From Amphritea atlantica (GTDB lineage Bacteria; Pseudomonadota; Gammaproteobacteria; Pseudomonadales; Balneatricaceae), in the NCBI RefSeq assembly GCF_900111095.1, contig NZ_FOGB01000005.1:98561-162560 (forward strand): a DNA stretch of 64,000 nt, read 5' to 3'. Under the pieces are notes generated by a model. That model made no database searches and was not told the DNA's origin. It saw only the letters and a program-made list of their open reading frames with translations. Both the position numbers and the translations under genes were made by a program. Numbering within the stretch: the first letter of the stretch is position 1; every line of letters begins with the position of its first letter. Positions 1 through 8,689 of this stretch are shown piece after piece.

Positions 1-1615
1 CAACCTGCGGTTGATAGAGCAACACAAACTCCTGATGCTCCAGCGCAGTGTGCAGATTTTTATCCAGGGTAACGCGATTAAGCACCCGGGCATTCATCTC
101 CTCAGTAAAGAAATGAAAGCCTCGGCCACCTTCAGCTTTAGCCTGATACATGGCGGTGTCCGCGTTCTTCAGCAGTGTGACAATATCGGGTCCATCCTGT
201 GGATAAACACTGATACCGATACTCGCCGTTACCCGTAGTTCGTGCTCATTGACCTCGAAGGGTGGATCAAGCTCTTCGATCAGTCGTTGCGCCGTTTCTG
301 CCACCTGGGTCAGGTTGGCATAACCCCGCAACAGAACGGCAAACTCATCCCCTCCCTGACGACTTATCGTATCCTGATTCGTCAGCCCTTGCCGCAAACG
401 TTCCGCCACCTGAACCAACAGTTTGTCACCCACCGCATGACCAAGGGTGTCATTAATATCCTTGAAGTGGTCCAGATCAATAAACATCAGCACCAGATCC
501 GCCCGGCGACCTTTTGTATCAGCCAGTGCAGTCGCCATCCGCTCTTCCAGAAGAGCCCGGTTTGGCAAGTCAGTCAGTGGATCATGTCCGGCAAGATGAC
601 GCATACGTTGCAGTGTTACTTCGTAAGCCGAGGTCATTCGTCCCGCCAGCGCCAGTGCCGAATCGTAACTGCGGAGCCAGACAATAATCCAGCCCAGCAA
701 CACCCCTCCCAGCACGACGATGCCGACAATACTCCAGACTAGCTGTTGGTGCCAGGCAGACAACTGATCGCTTTTTGTATGACCGATAATCAGATAGAGG
801 GGATAGGGGCCGACCTTACGCACCATATAACTTCGTTCGACATTATCCACTGCAGAGATAGTCGTGTACTGGGTATCGCTGGCACCACTCGCCATAAAAT
901 CACGTAACAGAGGGCTCTTGATAGGTTTACCCAACTGGTCCTCTTTTACGGGGAAGCGGGCCAGCATGCGCGACTTTCCATCGACCAGAGTCACGCTGTA
1001 CGATTTTCCCAGATTGAGAGACTCATAAAAGTTTTCGAAGAACTCGGCTCGCACAGCTGCCTGAATAAGCCCCGCAAACCCACCCTTGTCATCATTGATG
1101 CGCCGACTGACAGTAACCACCCAGTTATGGGTGATACGGGCAAACAACGGTTCAGAGATGATTAATTCGCCGTTGGGATCGGCACGATTACGTAAAAAAT
1201 ATTTGCGATCACTGATGGTCGCGGAATGGAGAACACCACTGGCATCGTAGATAAATCGCCCCTGAGCATCCGCCACACGAAGACTCTGAGACTCACCGAT
1301 CAACGCAAGGTGAGATGCCAGTATCTGATTTATCACGGAGGGTTCCGGGCGGAGGTTTGCTGGCGTTCCGGTGAGTTTTTGCTGCACTGAGAGCAGTACT
1401 GTATCGATCTTTTTGAGGGTGGCGTCAGCCTGACTCTCTAATACCTTCACCAGGCTCGTCTGCTGAGTCAGTACCGTTTCTAACTCCCGCTCTCTGGCAT
1501 GATACAGGCTAAGGGAGATCAGCACGATGTAACTGACAAAGGCAAAAACAGCAAACGCTATAATTGCCGCACGCCGCCGCCATTCAGTGCGGGAGTAACG
1601 AAGAGGCTTGTTCAC
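1..1615 (-). CDS. Membrane sensor GGDEF/EAL cyclic-di-GMP protein (3' part cut by window edge)
   Basis: Reads open on the minus strand from a GTG at 1613-1615 (in-frame stop just upstream) to the left edge, so the C-terminus is missing. The N-terminus has a membrane segment (AIIAFAVFAFVSYIVLI-like), then a periplasmic dCache/PDC-like sensor of about 250 residues (motifs RNRADPNG, NWVVTVSRR), a second membrane helix (WSIVGIVVLGGVLLGWII), then a GGDEF domain with HDPLTDLPNR and an intact SRQGGDEFAVLL. After it comes the start of an EAL domain (LEHQEFVLLYQPQV). The full protein is therefore probably a diguanylate cyclase/phosphodiesterase responding to an extracellular small molecule. The active-site motif suggests a live cyclase; the EAL half cannot be judged here. 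Confidence 0.85.
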   Translation of the reverse strand, partial: MNKPLRYSRTEWRRRAAIIAFAVFAFVSYIVLISLSLYHARERELETVLTQQTSLVKVLESQADATLKKIDTVLLSVQQKLTGTPANLRPEPSVINQILASHLALIGESQSLRVADAQGRFIYDASGVLHSATISDRKYFLRNRADPNGELIISEPLFARITHNWVVTVSRRINDDKGGFAGLIQAAVRAEFFENFYESLNLGKSYSVTLVDGKSRMLARFPVKEDQLGKPIKSPLLRDFMASGASDTQYTTISAVDNVERSYMVRKVGPYPLYLIIGHTKSDQLSAWHQQLVWSIVGIVVLGGVLLGWIIVWLRSYDSALALAGRMTSAYEVTLQRMRHLAGHDPLTDLPNRALLEERMATALADTKGRRADLVLMFIDLDHFKDINDTLGHAVGDKLLVQVAERLRQGLTNQDTISRQGGDEFAVLLRGYANLTQVAETAQRLIEELDPPFEVNEHELRVTASIGISVYPQDGPDIVTLLKNADTAMYQAKAEGGRGFHFFTEEMNARVLNRVTLDKNLHTALEHQEFVLLYQPQV

Positions 1616-1862
1616 AGAGACACCAACGCAGCCTAACTAAAAGAATGACCATTCTATGACATTCTCACAGTATAAAACCAGTCAGCTGTATATCCTGCTT
1701 TTTTTCACGCTAATAATTTGTTTTTAATCAAGAAAAGTGATGTTTAACCGGACCGACCCGGGCTGTTTCTGAAGCCGACCGTTCAGAGCAAATTCACTAC
1801 CCCGGTACGCTTAGTGCCTCCGGTGTAAACATCTCCTTTCACTAAGGCATAAGCCTCCAGGC
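1616..1862. other. Intergenic region, promoter side of the GGDEF/EAL gene
   Basis: About 250 bases between the GGDEF/EAL gene (reading left) and the end of the carbon-nitrogen hydrolase gene. It must contain the GGDEF/EAL promoter. I see no convincing operator, hairpin terminator or small ORF with a ribosome binding site. Confidence 0.4.
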
Positions 1863-2735
1863 TCATTTCGATTTCAGCCCCTTCTGCTTGTCCCAGTCCC
1901 GATAGTTAAACACCTGCCCCTCTGCCCGTACCCGTGCGATTGATTCCAGATCCAGCCCGGCATAGATCCACTCCGCCCGGTCTGACGAGCCTTCGACCAG
2001 AATGCCGTTATCGGGAAAACCGTAATCTACCGGGGTGTAGATGCTGGCCCGACCGGTGTTGACATCAACCGCCTCTGACCAATCCGCCCGGCCAAAGGTG
2101 GGGGATTGCAGCACATAACACTGATTCTCCAGAGCACGAGCCTGACAGCCGATCCGTACCCGGTGGAAACCGGCTTCAGTATCGGTACAGCTGGGCACCA
2201 GTATCAGATTAGCCCCGGCTTCGACCTGTTGACGGGCGATCATGGGGAACTCAGAGTCGTAACAGATATTGATGCCCAGTGGGCCGATATCAGACTCTAT
2301 TATTTTGATTTCACTACCTGCCGCCACCCGCCACTGTTCATTTTCGAAGCGGGTCATGATCAGTTTGTCCTGATAACCGATCAGGCCATCCGGACCATAA
2401 AGGTTAGCACGGTTGCGAAACGAGCCATCCGGTTGCTGCACAGGGAAAGAGCTCGCTAAGATCATCAGATCAAACTGCCGCGCCAGTTCGATATGCAACG
2501 CCTGCCATTGCGGATAAAGGGACTGCATCGCGTCCAGCTGACCATGAAGATCGTTGTAAACCGTTTTACCCAACAACGATGGCAGCTCCATACTGCCATA
2601 TTCCGGGAACAGCAGGAGTTTCGCCCGGTTATCAGCCGCACTTCTCACCCAGTGGGTTAACTTGTCAGAAAAATCTGGCCATTGCGTAAAAAAGCCGATG
2701 TCGTACTGAGAGACTGCTACTTTGACGTTTTTCAT
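1863..2735 (-). CDS. Carbon-nitrogen hydrolase (nitrilase superfamily)
   Basis: 290 residues, normal length for a single-domain nitrilase-superfamily amidase. The catalytic triad is visible: Glu45 in FPEYG, Lys124 in YQDKL and Cys158 in NICYDSEFP. Such enzymes hydrolyse or condense non-peptide C-N bonds of amides in the cytoplasm; the substrate cannot be read from sequence. It is the third gene of a minus-strand run (NTF2-like, GNAT, hydrolase) with 67 bases between it and the GNAT gene. An acetyltransferase next to a hydrolase of this family is a recurring pairing, and suggests joint processing of one amine/amide substrate (inference). Confidence 0.85.
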   Translation of the reverse strand: MKNVKVAVSQYDIGFFTQWPDFSDKLTHWVRSAADNRAKLLLFPEYGSMELPSLLGKTVYNDLHGQLDAMQSLYPQWQALHIELARQFDLMILASSFPVQQPDGSFRNRANLYGPDGLIGYQDKLIMTRFENEQWRVAAGSEIKIIESDIGPLGINICYDSEFPMIARQQVEAGANLILVPSCTDTEAGFHRVRIGCQARALENQCYVLQSPTFGRADWSEAVDVNTGRASIYTPVDYGFPDNGILVEGSSDRAEWIYAGLDLESIARVRAEGQVFNYRDWDKQKGLKSK

Positions 2736-2802
2736 CCACTGTTTCCGATTCTGTCTGCACAGGCTGATAGTGACTGATCGTCTGGCTCAGATCCTGTCAG
2801 GA

Positions 2803-3390
2803 TTATAGCCGCTTCATCCAAAAGGTCATCGGCTTGGGCGATTCATGGGTTTCGCCCAACTCTTTCCAACTGAAAGTAGTGCTCAGCTCCGGGTGTTTAC
2901 GGTAACCCCGTTTACGCCAGAAATCATCAAGCGGCACATAACCCGCAGGACGGGCCGGATGGTCATCAGGACGTTGTACGCCGCAAAAACAGCATAAGTC
3001 AAAGCCGCCAACGTCATGGGCATGAGCCTCCCGCTGCTGAAAAAACTCAACCCCCGCGCCCTGCCCCCGATAAGCGGAGAGCAGCACCGATTCGCCACAA
3101 TAAAATACCCTGTCGAGATCAAAACCGGCCTCGATAAAGGGGCGTTGTACTTCCGGGGTTTCATGTTTCAGGGGGATACCGGTTGAAGCCCCTGACACCC
3201 TACCCCCATCAAGCGCTAACACGATGACACTGTCGGGCGCCTGAATATAGGTTTGCAGGTAACGCTCTTCGTACGCCAGATCGCCATCGTAGAGATAGGG
3301 CCAGTCGCGAAATACCCGGATGCGCAGTTGCGCCAGTTCAGGAAGATAGCGGGTTAACGCCTCACCTGAGAGTCGCTTAAATCTCAACAT
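2803..3390 (-). CDS. GNAT-family N-acetyltransferase
   Basis: 195 residues. The fold is recognisable from ALRRIRVFRDWPYLYDGD-like N-terminal region, the central strands VIVLALDGGRVSGAS, and the acetyl-CoA-binding stretch CGESVLLSAYRGQGAG (R/Q-x-x-G-x-G type). The final third (KRGYRKHPELSTTFSWKE) is typical of the subgroup found beside carbon-nitrogen hydrolases. Lies 6 bases after the NTF2-like gene and upstream of the hydrolase, so the three are probably co-transcribed. The acceptor is unknown. Confidence 0.8.
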   Translation of the reverse strand: MLRFKRLSGEALTRYLPELAQLRIRVFRDWPYLYDGDLAYEERYLQTYIQAPDSVIVLALDGGRVSGASTGIPLKHETPEVQRPFIEAGFDLDRVFYCGESVLLSAYRGQGAGVEFFQQREAHAHDVGGFDLCCFCGVQRPDDHPARPAGYVPLDDFWRKRGYRKHPELSTTFSWKELGETHESPKPMTFWMKRL

Positions 3391-3396
3391 CGCCGA

Positions 3397-3804
3397 TCAG
3401 CCTGACACCTGGGCGATCCAGTCTTGCAGATTGTAGTAGTTGGTCACCCTGGCAACCAGGCCATCGCGGATATCAAAGAAAGCACCAGCAGGCAGGTTAT
3501 ATCGCTGTCCGTTTGCTTCAGGCAGCCCCTCATCAGTCGAAAGGTATTCACCCAATACAGTGAACTCAACGGCAGCACGATCACCAGTCTCATTGGTGGT
3601 GATGGAGATATTAACGATCTCCTCTTTGTAATGGGCATTCATGCGATCCATGAACTGAGCAAAAGCGGTTTTCCCCACTTCCCGGCCCCCCTGATTGATA
3701 TCATGAACCACATCATCGGTGAGCAGGGCTAAAAATGCAGACATATCCTGACGGTTAAAAGCTGCGTAGTAATCGGTTAATAGTTGTACAGTTGCCTGAT
3801 TCAT
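3397..3804 (-). CDS. NTF2-like / SnoaL-like (ketosteroid-isomerase-related) protein
   Basis: 135 residues, the usual size of a single NTF2-like cone domain. Signature pieces: YYAAFNRQDMSAFLALLTDDVVHDINQ at the N-terminus, FMDRMNAHYKE in the middle and the final strand FFDIRDGLVARVTNYYNLQDW. These proteins bind small hydrophobic molecules or act as isomerases/cyclases. First gene of the three-gene run with the GNAT and hydrolase, which hints at a small-molecule modification route (inference); substrate unknown. Confidence 0.75.
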   Translation of the reverse strand: MNQATVQLLTDYYAAFNRQDMSAFLALLTDDVVHDINQGGREVGKTAFAQFMDRMNAHYKEEIVNISITTNETGDRAAVEFTVLGEYLSTDEGLPEANGQRYNLPAGAFFDIRDGLVARVTNYYNLQDWIAQVSG

Positions 3805-4085
3805 AATGTCCTATCCAACGTCGCCATAGATCAGCGATCTATAAAAAGTCTGCTCGCGCCATTCTAGTACACAAGCGATCTCATTCAATTACTTAAAAGG
3901 AGGTATGCCGTTTAATTGCGCTGGCTGAAGCATATTACTTGCACTGGCAAAAAACGCCTTGTCTCACAGCGACCCGGAAACCAGCCAAAACGAAAAAAGT
4001 GGCGTATCAGCCGATCACATCAATCCACTTATCGCTGTAACAATGCTGTCAGATAATGGCGCTTATTTGCTGATCTATCCGGAAT
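3805..4085. other. Intergenic region between divergent NTF2-like operon and chrA
   Basis: 281 bases carrying two divergent promoters. It contains a strong Shine-Dalgarno-like AAGGAGGT at about 3898-3905, but the ATG following it is too close and opens only an 8-codon frame, so I do not call a gene. No clear operator seen. Confidence 0.4.
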
Positions 4086-5273
4086 ATGATGAACGCTTTA
4101 ACGATCTTTAAACAGTTTTTCCTGCTCGGCTGGATAAGCTTTGGCGGCCCCGCCGCTCATATTGGTTATTTTCGCACCACCTTTGTGACAAAACTCAGCT
4201 GGCTCAGCGATACCGAGTACGCTCAACTGGTCGCCCTGAGTCAGTTTCTGCCCGGACCCGGTTCCAGTCAGGTGGGCTTTGCCGTGGGTTATCACCGCGG
4301 CGGACTGATCGGCGCGTTAGCCGCCTTTACAGGATTCACCCTGCCATCGGTCCTGCTGATGCTGGCGCTGGCAGTGCTGAGCAGCTCTCTGACTGACAAC
4401 GCGCTGTTTCAGGGTGTGATCCATGGCCTTAAACTGCTGGCAGTAGTAGTCGTGGCAGATGCCACCCTGGGGATGGTCAGAAGCTTCTGTCAGCGAAAGC
4501 TGACCGCAGCCATCGCGGTGATCTGCGCCTCGGTGATGCTGACCATCCCCGGTTTATGGAGCCAGATCGCTGTGCTGCTGGCGGCGGCAATGGTCGGCCT
4601 GATCGGGTTGAAACCCCACCCGGTCGATTTAGCATCAGATAGCACAGAGCGGGTTGGCAACAGGTCGGAAAAAGCCGCAGCAAAGCAAGTACATTTTTCG
4701 CTGATTCTCTTTGTAATTCTGTTAACCGGGCTGCCACTGCTGGCACCATTCAGCCCCTCGGTTCAGCTCTTTTCTGACTTTTATCAGGCCGGCAGTCTGG
4801 TATTTGGCGGTGGTCATGTGGTGCTGCCACTGCTGCAAAATATCGTCGGTGACCAGCTCAGCAGCGATAGCTTTATCACCGGTTACGCCGCTGCTCAGGC
4901 GGTGCCCGGACCGATGTTCACGCTGGCCACCTATCTGGGCTATCAGTTGCTTCCTTCGGCTCACATCACGGGAGCCCTGCTGGCCACTGCCGGCGTTTTT
5001 CTGCCTGGTTTTCTGCTGCTTCTGGGAGTGTTAAAAAACTGGCAGGTACTGGCCGCAAAGCCCATCCTGAACGGTGCAGTAAGTGGCGTTAACGCGGCAG
5101 TTGTGGGTCTGCTGCTCAGCGCACTCTATCAACCGGTCTTTATCACTGCGGTCAATAACTCTGTCGACGTTGCCCTGATGATCTGTGGTTTCTTCCTGCT
5201 GAGAACCTTAAAACTACCGATTGTGGGGTTAGTGGCGCTGGCGATCATGACCGGTATTTTGCAGCCGTTATAA
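4086..5273 (+). CDS. chrA: ChrA-type chromate/anion transporter
   Basis: 395 residues, full-length bidomain CHR transporter with about ten membrane helices. Each half shows the family's pattern: first half FGGPAAHIGYF then LSQFLPGPGSSQVGFAVGY; second half FGGGHVVLPLLQ then AAQAVPGPMFTLATYLG. The family exports chromate from the cytoplasm; several members probably handle other anions. It is a single gene with no chrB-like regulator beside it. It ends at a strong bidirectional terminator shared with the phasin gene. Confidence 0.88.
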   Translation: MMNALTIFKQFFLLGWISFGGPAAHIGYFRTTFVTKLSWLSDTEYAQLVALSQFLPGPGSSQVGFAVGYHRGGLIGALAAFTGFTLPSVLLMLALAVLSSSLTDNALFQGVIHGLKLLAVVVVADATLGMVRSFCQRKLTAAIAVICASVMLTIPGLWSQIAVLLAAAMVGLIGLKPHPVDLASDSTERVGNRSEKAAAKQVHFSLILFVILLTGLPLLAPFSPSVQLFSDFYQAGSLVFGGGHVVLPLLQNIVGDQLSSDSFITGYAAAQAVPGPMFTLATYLGYQLLPSAHITGALLATAGVFLPGFLLLLGVLKNWQVLAAKPILNGAVSGVNAAVVGLLLSALYQPVFITAVNNSVDVALMICGFFLLRTLKLPIVGLVALAIMTGILQPL

Positions 5274-5274
5274 C

Positions 5275-5311
5275 AAAAAAGCCCCCATCATTACTGATGG
5301 AGGCTTTTTAA
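5275..5311. terminator. Bidirectional intrinsic terminator
   Basis: A-run, then the stem GCCCCCATCA / TGATGGAGGC with a short loop (TTAC), then a T-run. It has A/T tracts on both sides, so it can end chrA (plus) and the phasin gene (minus). Confidence 0.85.
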
Positions 5312-5323
5312 AAACAGCTTAGA

Positions 5324-5707
5324 TTATTCAGCGGCTTTAGCAGGTGCTTTGGCCGGCGCTTTAGCAACAGGAGCAGGAGCAGCAGCTTTCTGACCAGCCG
5401 TCAGGATAGCCTGAACTTCAGCAAAGTAAGCTTTGGTGCTTTCAGTTGCAGCCAGTGCTTCAGCCTGAAGCGCTTCAAGCTTAGCCTTAGCTTCTTCAGA
5501 CTTGTAAGTCACAAAAGAGGTGAAAGCTTCAACATCTTTAATTTCAGCGAAGGCTTTGAAATCAGCCTGAGCCTGAGCAATCTGTTGTTCAATCGCAGCT
5601 TTCTGAGCTTCGAATGCCTTAGTAAAGGTCGCTGTGTTTAGTTCGATCAGCTTCTGAACAGGAGCGCCAAAAGCAGAGAAGTCAGCAGCAGGAATAGTCT
5701 GGAACAT
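5324..5707 (-). CDS. Phasin-family protein
   Basis: 127 residues, helical, with FQTIPAADFSAFGAPVQKLIELN at the start and repeated EAQKAAIEQQIAQAQADFKAFAEIKD-type amphipathic helices, as in phasin_2 proteins that coat polyhydroxyalkanoate granules. It ends in an Ala/Pro/Lys-rich tail (KAPAKAPAKAAE). No PHA synthase or depolymerase lies nearby. An AT-rich 281-base upstream region suggests a strong own promoter; abundant expression is typical of phasins (inference). Confidence 0.8.
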   Translation of the reverse strand: MFQTIPAADFSAFGAPVQKLIELNTATFTKAFEAQKAAIEQQIAQAQADFKAFAEIKDVEAFTSFVTYKSEEAKAKLEALQAEALAATESTKAYFAEVQAILTAGQKAAAPAPVAKAPAKAPAKAAE

Positions 5708-5988
5708 GATGTATACCTATATTAGGATTTTAGTCGATGGAGTGATGGTACAGTGCGCCATGCTGCAGTGCAACAATTATCTTATGACTTATTATTAATA
5801 TTCTGTTAATTACTTAAATTAAAAGAGGATATATAGATATTTATCTTTTGTGCAAATGCTAAATATTGAGTAATTACATGTTCTTAGCAGGCGTTGTCAC
5901 ACTTGTTTTTGCTCTGGGAAAAATGAGAATAAATGCGCGGTGATTAGCGCTGTAACGATTAACACAACTGTAATGAATCTCAGACATT
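5708..5988. other. AT-rich intergenic region upstream of the phasin gene
   Basis: 281 bases, strikingly AT-rich between about 5770 and 5880. It presumably holds the phasin promoter (minus strand). The LysR gene's 3' end borders it on the right. No hairpin or small gene identified. Confidence 0.4.
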
Positions 5989-6885
5989 TCAGCTGGACAG
6001 CATCTCGGCTAACAGATCAAACACCTTTCTGACCCGCAGGCTGGTATGCAGTTCACGATGACAGACCAGCCACAGGGGCAGCACCATCGGCGGCCCGAAT
6101 GATTCAAATGCGCGTACGAACGCGGGTTCCCTATCACCGATTGGCTGAGGAAACAATCCTAATCCCAGGTGCCGTTTCACCAACTCCCATTGCAGCAGTT
6201 GTGACAGGGTTGTCACCCTGATGTTCTCAGCGGAAAGCGACCAGCCATGACCAGTGCTGTTGAGCAACTCCTGTAACCGGTGGTTCTGTTCAAAACCGAT
6301 GATCTGGATATTGTTTAACTGATGGACAGAGGTAACGCCGCTATAGGGTGCCAGGTATTTTGCTGTGCCGTATAGCCAGATAGGGTCTTCCCGCAATTTG
6401 CGCACAATCAGATCCGGTTGCGTGGGACGAAAACTTCGCAGGGCGATATCCGCCTCCCGCTGTTTCAGATTAGCCACCTCATGGGACACTTGCAGATTCA
6501 GCGTGATACCCGGCAACTCGCTACGTACCCGTTCGATCACCTCAGGCAGCAGAAACACCGCTTCGAGTTCGCTCACGGCGACGGTCACCGTGCCCTGCAG
6601 GGTTTGCGACTGACCCGATGCCGCCAGTGATAAGCGGCTGGCAGCCTCGCCCATCGCCTGCACATGAGCTACCAGTCCGAGTCCGGCGTCCGTCAGCTTC
6701 AGGCCCTGCCCCACCCGCTCAAACAGTGTAACGCCTAACTCAGACTCCAGCGCCGCCACCTGTCTTCCCAGTGTCGGCTGCGTCAGCCCAAGGGCACGCG
6801 CACCGGCTGACAAAGACCCCTCTTCCACGGTGACCAGAAATGCCCGCGCTCTGTTCCAGTCAAAATTCACTGTTTTCCAGTCCAC
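5989..6885 (-). CDS. LysR-family transcriptional regulator
   Basis: 298 residues. N-terminal winged helix-turn-helix (FLVTVEEGSLSAGARALGLTQPTLGRQVAALESELG, residues about 15-50) followed by a periplasmic-binding-protein-like effector domain. The QPTLGRQ variant and the short C-terminal domain resemble the group that regulates an adjacent divergent gene. Here the divergent gene is the DUF4386 membrane protein at 7009, with 123 bases between the starts, so it is the obvious target (inference). Effector unknown. Confidence 0.88.
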   Translation of the reverse strand: MDWKTVNFDWNRARAFLVTVEEGSLSAGARALGLTQPTLGRQVAALESELGVTLFERVGQGLKLTDAGLGLVAHVQAMGEAASRLSLAASGQSQTLQGTVTVAVSELEAVFLLPEVIERVRSELPGITLNLQVSHEVANLKQREADIALRSFRPTQPDLIVRKLREDPIWLYGTAKYLAPYSGVTSVHQLNNIQIIGFEQNHRLQELLNSTGHGWSLSAENIRVTTLSQLLQWELVKRHLGLGLFPQPIGDREPAFVRAFESFGPPMVLPLWLVCHRELHTSLRVRKVFDLLAEMLSS

Positions 6886-7008
6886 ACCATTCCCCCCTAC
6901 AACAACCTATACAAATATGCATAAATAGTAGACGTTTTTTGCCGATTTAGCCTGCATAAATACGCAGATAAACTGATCCCAACATTAAATATTCCCTTAA
7001 ATTGGATC

Positions 7009-7698
7009 ATGACAATGAACACCGTAAACGAAATCCGTCTGGCTCGTCTGGCGGGCTGCCTCTATCTGCTGCTGATTCCGATGGGGGTATTTGGCATTAT
7101 GTATATCCCGGAGTTTATTACGGTTGCCGGCGATAACAGCGCAACGCTCGCGAATCTTACCGATCACGCAACCACAATACGGCTGAGCATTCTCTGCGCT
7201 TTCGCGATTCAGCTTACCCAGCTGTTTCTGGTGATCGCACTCTATTATCTGCTGCGTCCTTATGGCGTGATCGCTGCCCGGTTTATGGTGCTGTTCACAC
7301 TGGTCACCATCCCCATTGCGCTGCTCAATGAACTCAGCCATATCACCGCGCTGCTGCTACCTGAGTCCGACCTGCTCCGTGGAGTATTCAACCCACAACA
7401 ACTGAATGCGCTCACCCTGTTCCTGCTGGAGCTACACCGGCAGGGTATCATGATCGCGCATATCTTCTGGGGACTGTGGTTAATACCGATGGGCTATCTG
7501 GTGTACCGCTGCGGGTTCCTGCCAAAAATCATCGGCGTGTTACTGATTATTGCCGGGATCGGTTACTGCCTCGACACGGTCACATTCTTCGCGTTTGCCA
7601 CTGACCGTTATCTGATCGCCCAATATACCTTTCCCGGAGAAGTGCTACTGCCGCTAACGCTGCTATGGCGAGCTTATAAAGCGAAACAAACAGTGTAA
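7009..7698 (+). CDS. DUF4386-type integral membrane protein
   Basis: 229 residues, about six hydrophobic helices. ARLAGCLYLLLIPMGVFG at the N-terminus, a conserved-looking loop, LHRQGIMIAHIFWGLWLIPMGYLV and LPKIIGVLLIIAGIGYCLD are the pattern I associate with DUF4386. Function of the family is not established. Divergent from the LysR gene, which probably controls it. An inverted repeat (7706-7800) lies immediately after its stop. Confidence 0.75.
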   Translation: MTMNTVNEIRLARLAGCLYLLLIPMGVFGIMYIPEFITVAGDNSATLANLTDHATTIRLSILCAFAIQLTQLFLVIALYYLLRPYGVIAARFMVLFTLVTIPIALLNELSHITALLLPESDLLRGVFNPQQLNALTLFLLELHRQGIMIAHIFWGLWLIPMGYLVYRCGFLPKIIGVLLIIAGIGYCLDTVTFFAFATDRYLIAQYTFPGEVLLPLTLLWRAYKAKQTV

Positions 7699-7705
7699 TA
7701 CATCT

Positions 7706-7800
7706 TTTCTCAGTGATCTCTGTGTCCTCTGTGGTAATCATCTCTTCCGATTTTTACCTAAAAGCGATAAACCACAGAGAACACTGAGGACACCGAGAAA
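7706..7800. repeat. Imperfect 30-bp inverted repeat
   Basis: Arms at 7706-7735 and 7771-7800 match in inverted orientation at 25 of 30 positions, with a 35-base centre. Each arm ends in CTCTGTGGT/ACCACAGAG. It lies between the convergent DUF4386 and phnX genes. It looks like a dispersed intergenic palindrome rather than a terminator, as no T-run follows. Confidence 0.7.
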
Positions 7801-7809
7801 AAGCAGAGA

Positions 7810-8649
7810 TCAGGGCTTTTCTCCGGCCACCAGACGGATTTCGATCTCTTCCAGCACCGGAATCAGATCAGCGATGCTGTCGATCACATAGTGGGCACCG
7901 GCACGGTTGAAGCGGTCATAGGCTTTAGTACGCAACGTCTCCCGCTGGTCTTCAGTGAGTGCACTCCACTGTTCCAGACTCATACCCACTTCGTTGCCGC
8001 TGATCGCCACGCCAACCGTCCACATACCGGCGTTCAGGCCTTCATCGATACCGGTAAGGGTATCGTCGATCTTGACGCAAGCGGCGAGATTTTTTACTCC
8101 CAGTTCAATCGCGTTCATCATCGCCATATAGGGATAGGGACGGCCTTTAGGCACCTGTGTAGCACAGACATTCGACTGTGGTGAATAGCCCTGCTCCGAA
8201 GCACGCGCCAGCAAGCCCTCAATCATAATATCGGCATAGCCGGTATTGGCTCCGATCTTGATGCCATGCGTTTCAGCCCAGGCGACAACCTCTGTCAGCC
8301 CGGGAATCAGCACTGCGGTTTCGGCAATGGCGGCGATCTGCAGAGGCACAAACTCGTTATACATACGGTCGATATCGGCTTCCGTCGGTATTTCGCCCTT
8401 CGCCTCAAGCCAGGCCGCGCGGATACGCGGATGGTTACACAGCTGGCGGATATGTTCCCGTTTCTCGGTGCCCATCGGTCCCCGGGCTTCAGTTTCAGAG
8501 ATGGGCACGCCCTGACAGGCAAACAGCCCCTGAAATGCACGAATCGGTGCCATCGAACCAAAGTCGACGGTAGTGCCTGCCCAATCCATAATAATCGCTT
8601 GTAAAGACCTTGCGTCTGTTCCGCTATATTGACCTTCGTAACGGTGCAT
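7810..8649 (-). CDS. phnX: Phosphonoacetaldehyde hydrolase (phosphonatase)
   Basis: 279 residues from the ATG at 8649, which has a GGGAGAG ribosome site; a longer in-frame reading to 8787 would run into phnW and is not used. HAD-superfamily enzyme converting phosphonoacetaldehyde to acetaldehyde and phosphate. Visible: nucleophile Asp in IIMDWAGTTVDFG, Schiff-base Lys in MGTEKREHIRQL, and the C-terminal CVKIDDTLTGIDEGLNAGMW metal-binding part. It follows phnW by 40 bases and forms the second step of 2-aminoethylphosphonate breakdown, yielding phosphate. Confidence 0.92.
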   Translation of the reverse strand: MHRYEGQYSGTDARSLQAIIMDWAGTTVDFGSMAPIRAFQGLFACQGVPISETEARGPMGTEKREHIRQLCNHPRIRAAWLEAKGEIPTEADIDRMYNEFVPLQIAAIAETAVLIPGLTEVVAWAETHGIKIGANTGYADIMIEGLLARASEQGYSPQSNVCATQVPKGRPYPYMAMMNAIELGVKNLAACVKIDDTLTGIDEGLNAGMWTVGVAISGNEVGMSLEQWSALTEDQRETLRTKAYDRFNRAGAHYVIDSIADLIPVLEEIEIRLVAGEKP

Positions 8650-8689
8650 TGTTCTCTCCCGGCAGTCATTTCGACCCGCCAACATCAAG

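Noticed and set aside
3895-3935. Tiny ORF after a strong ribosome-site-like AAGGAGGT
   Set aside because: The ATG is too close to the ribosome site and the frame is only seven codons long.
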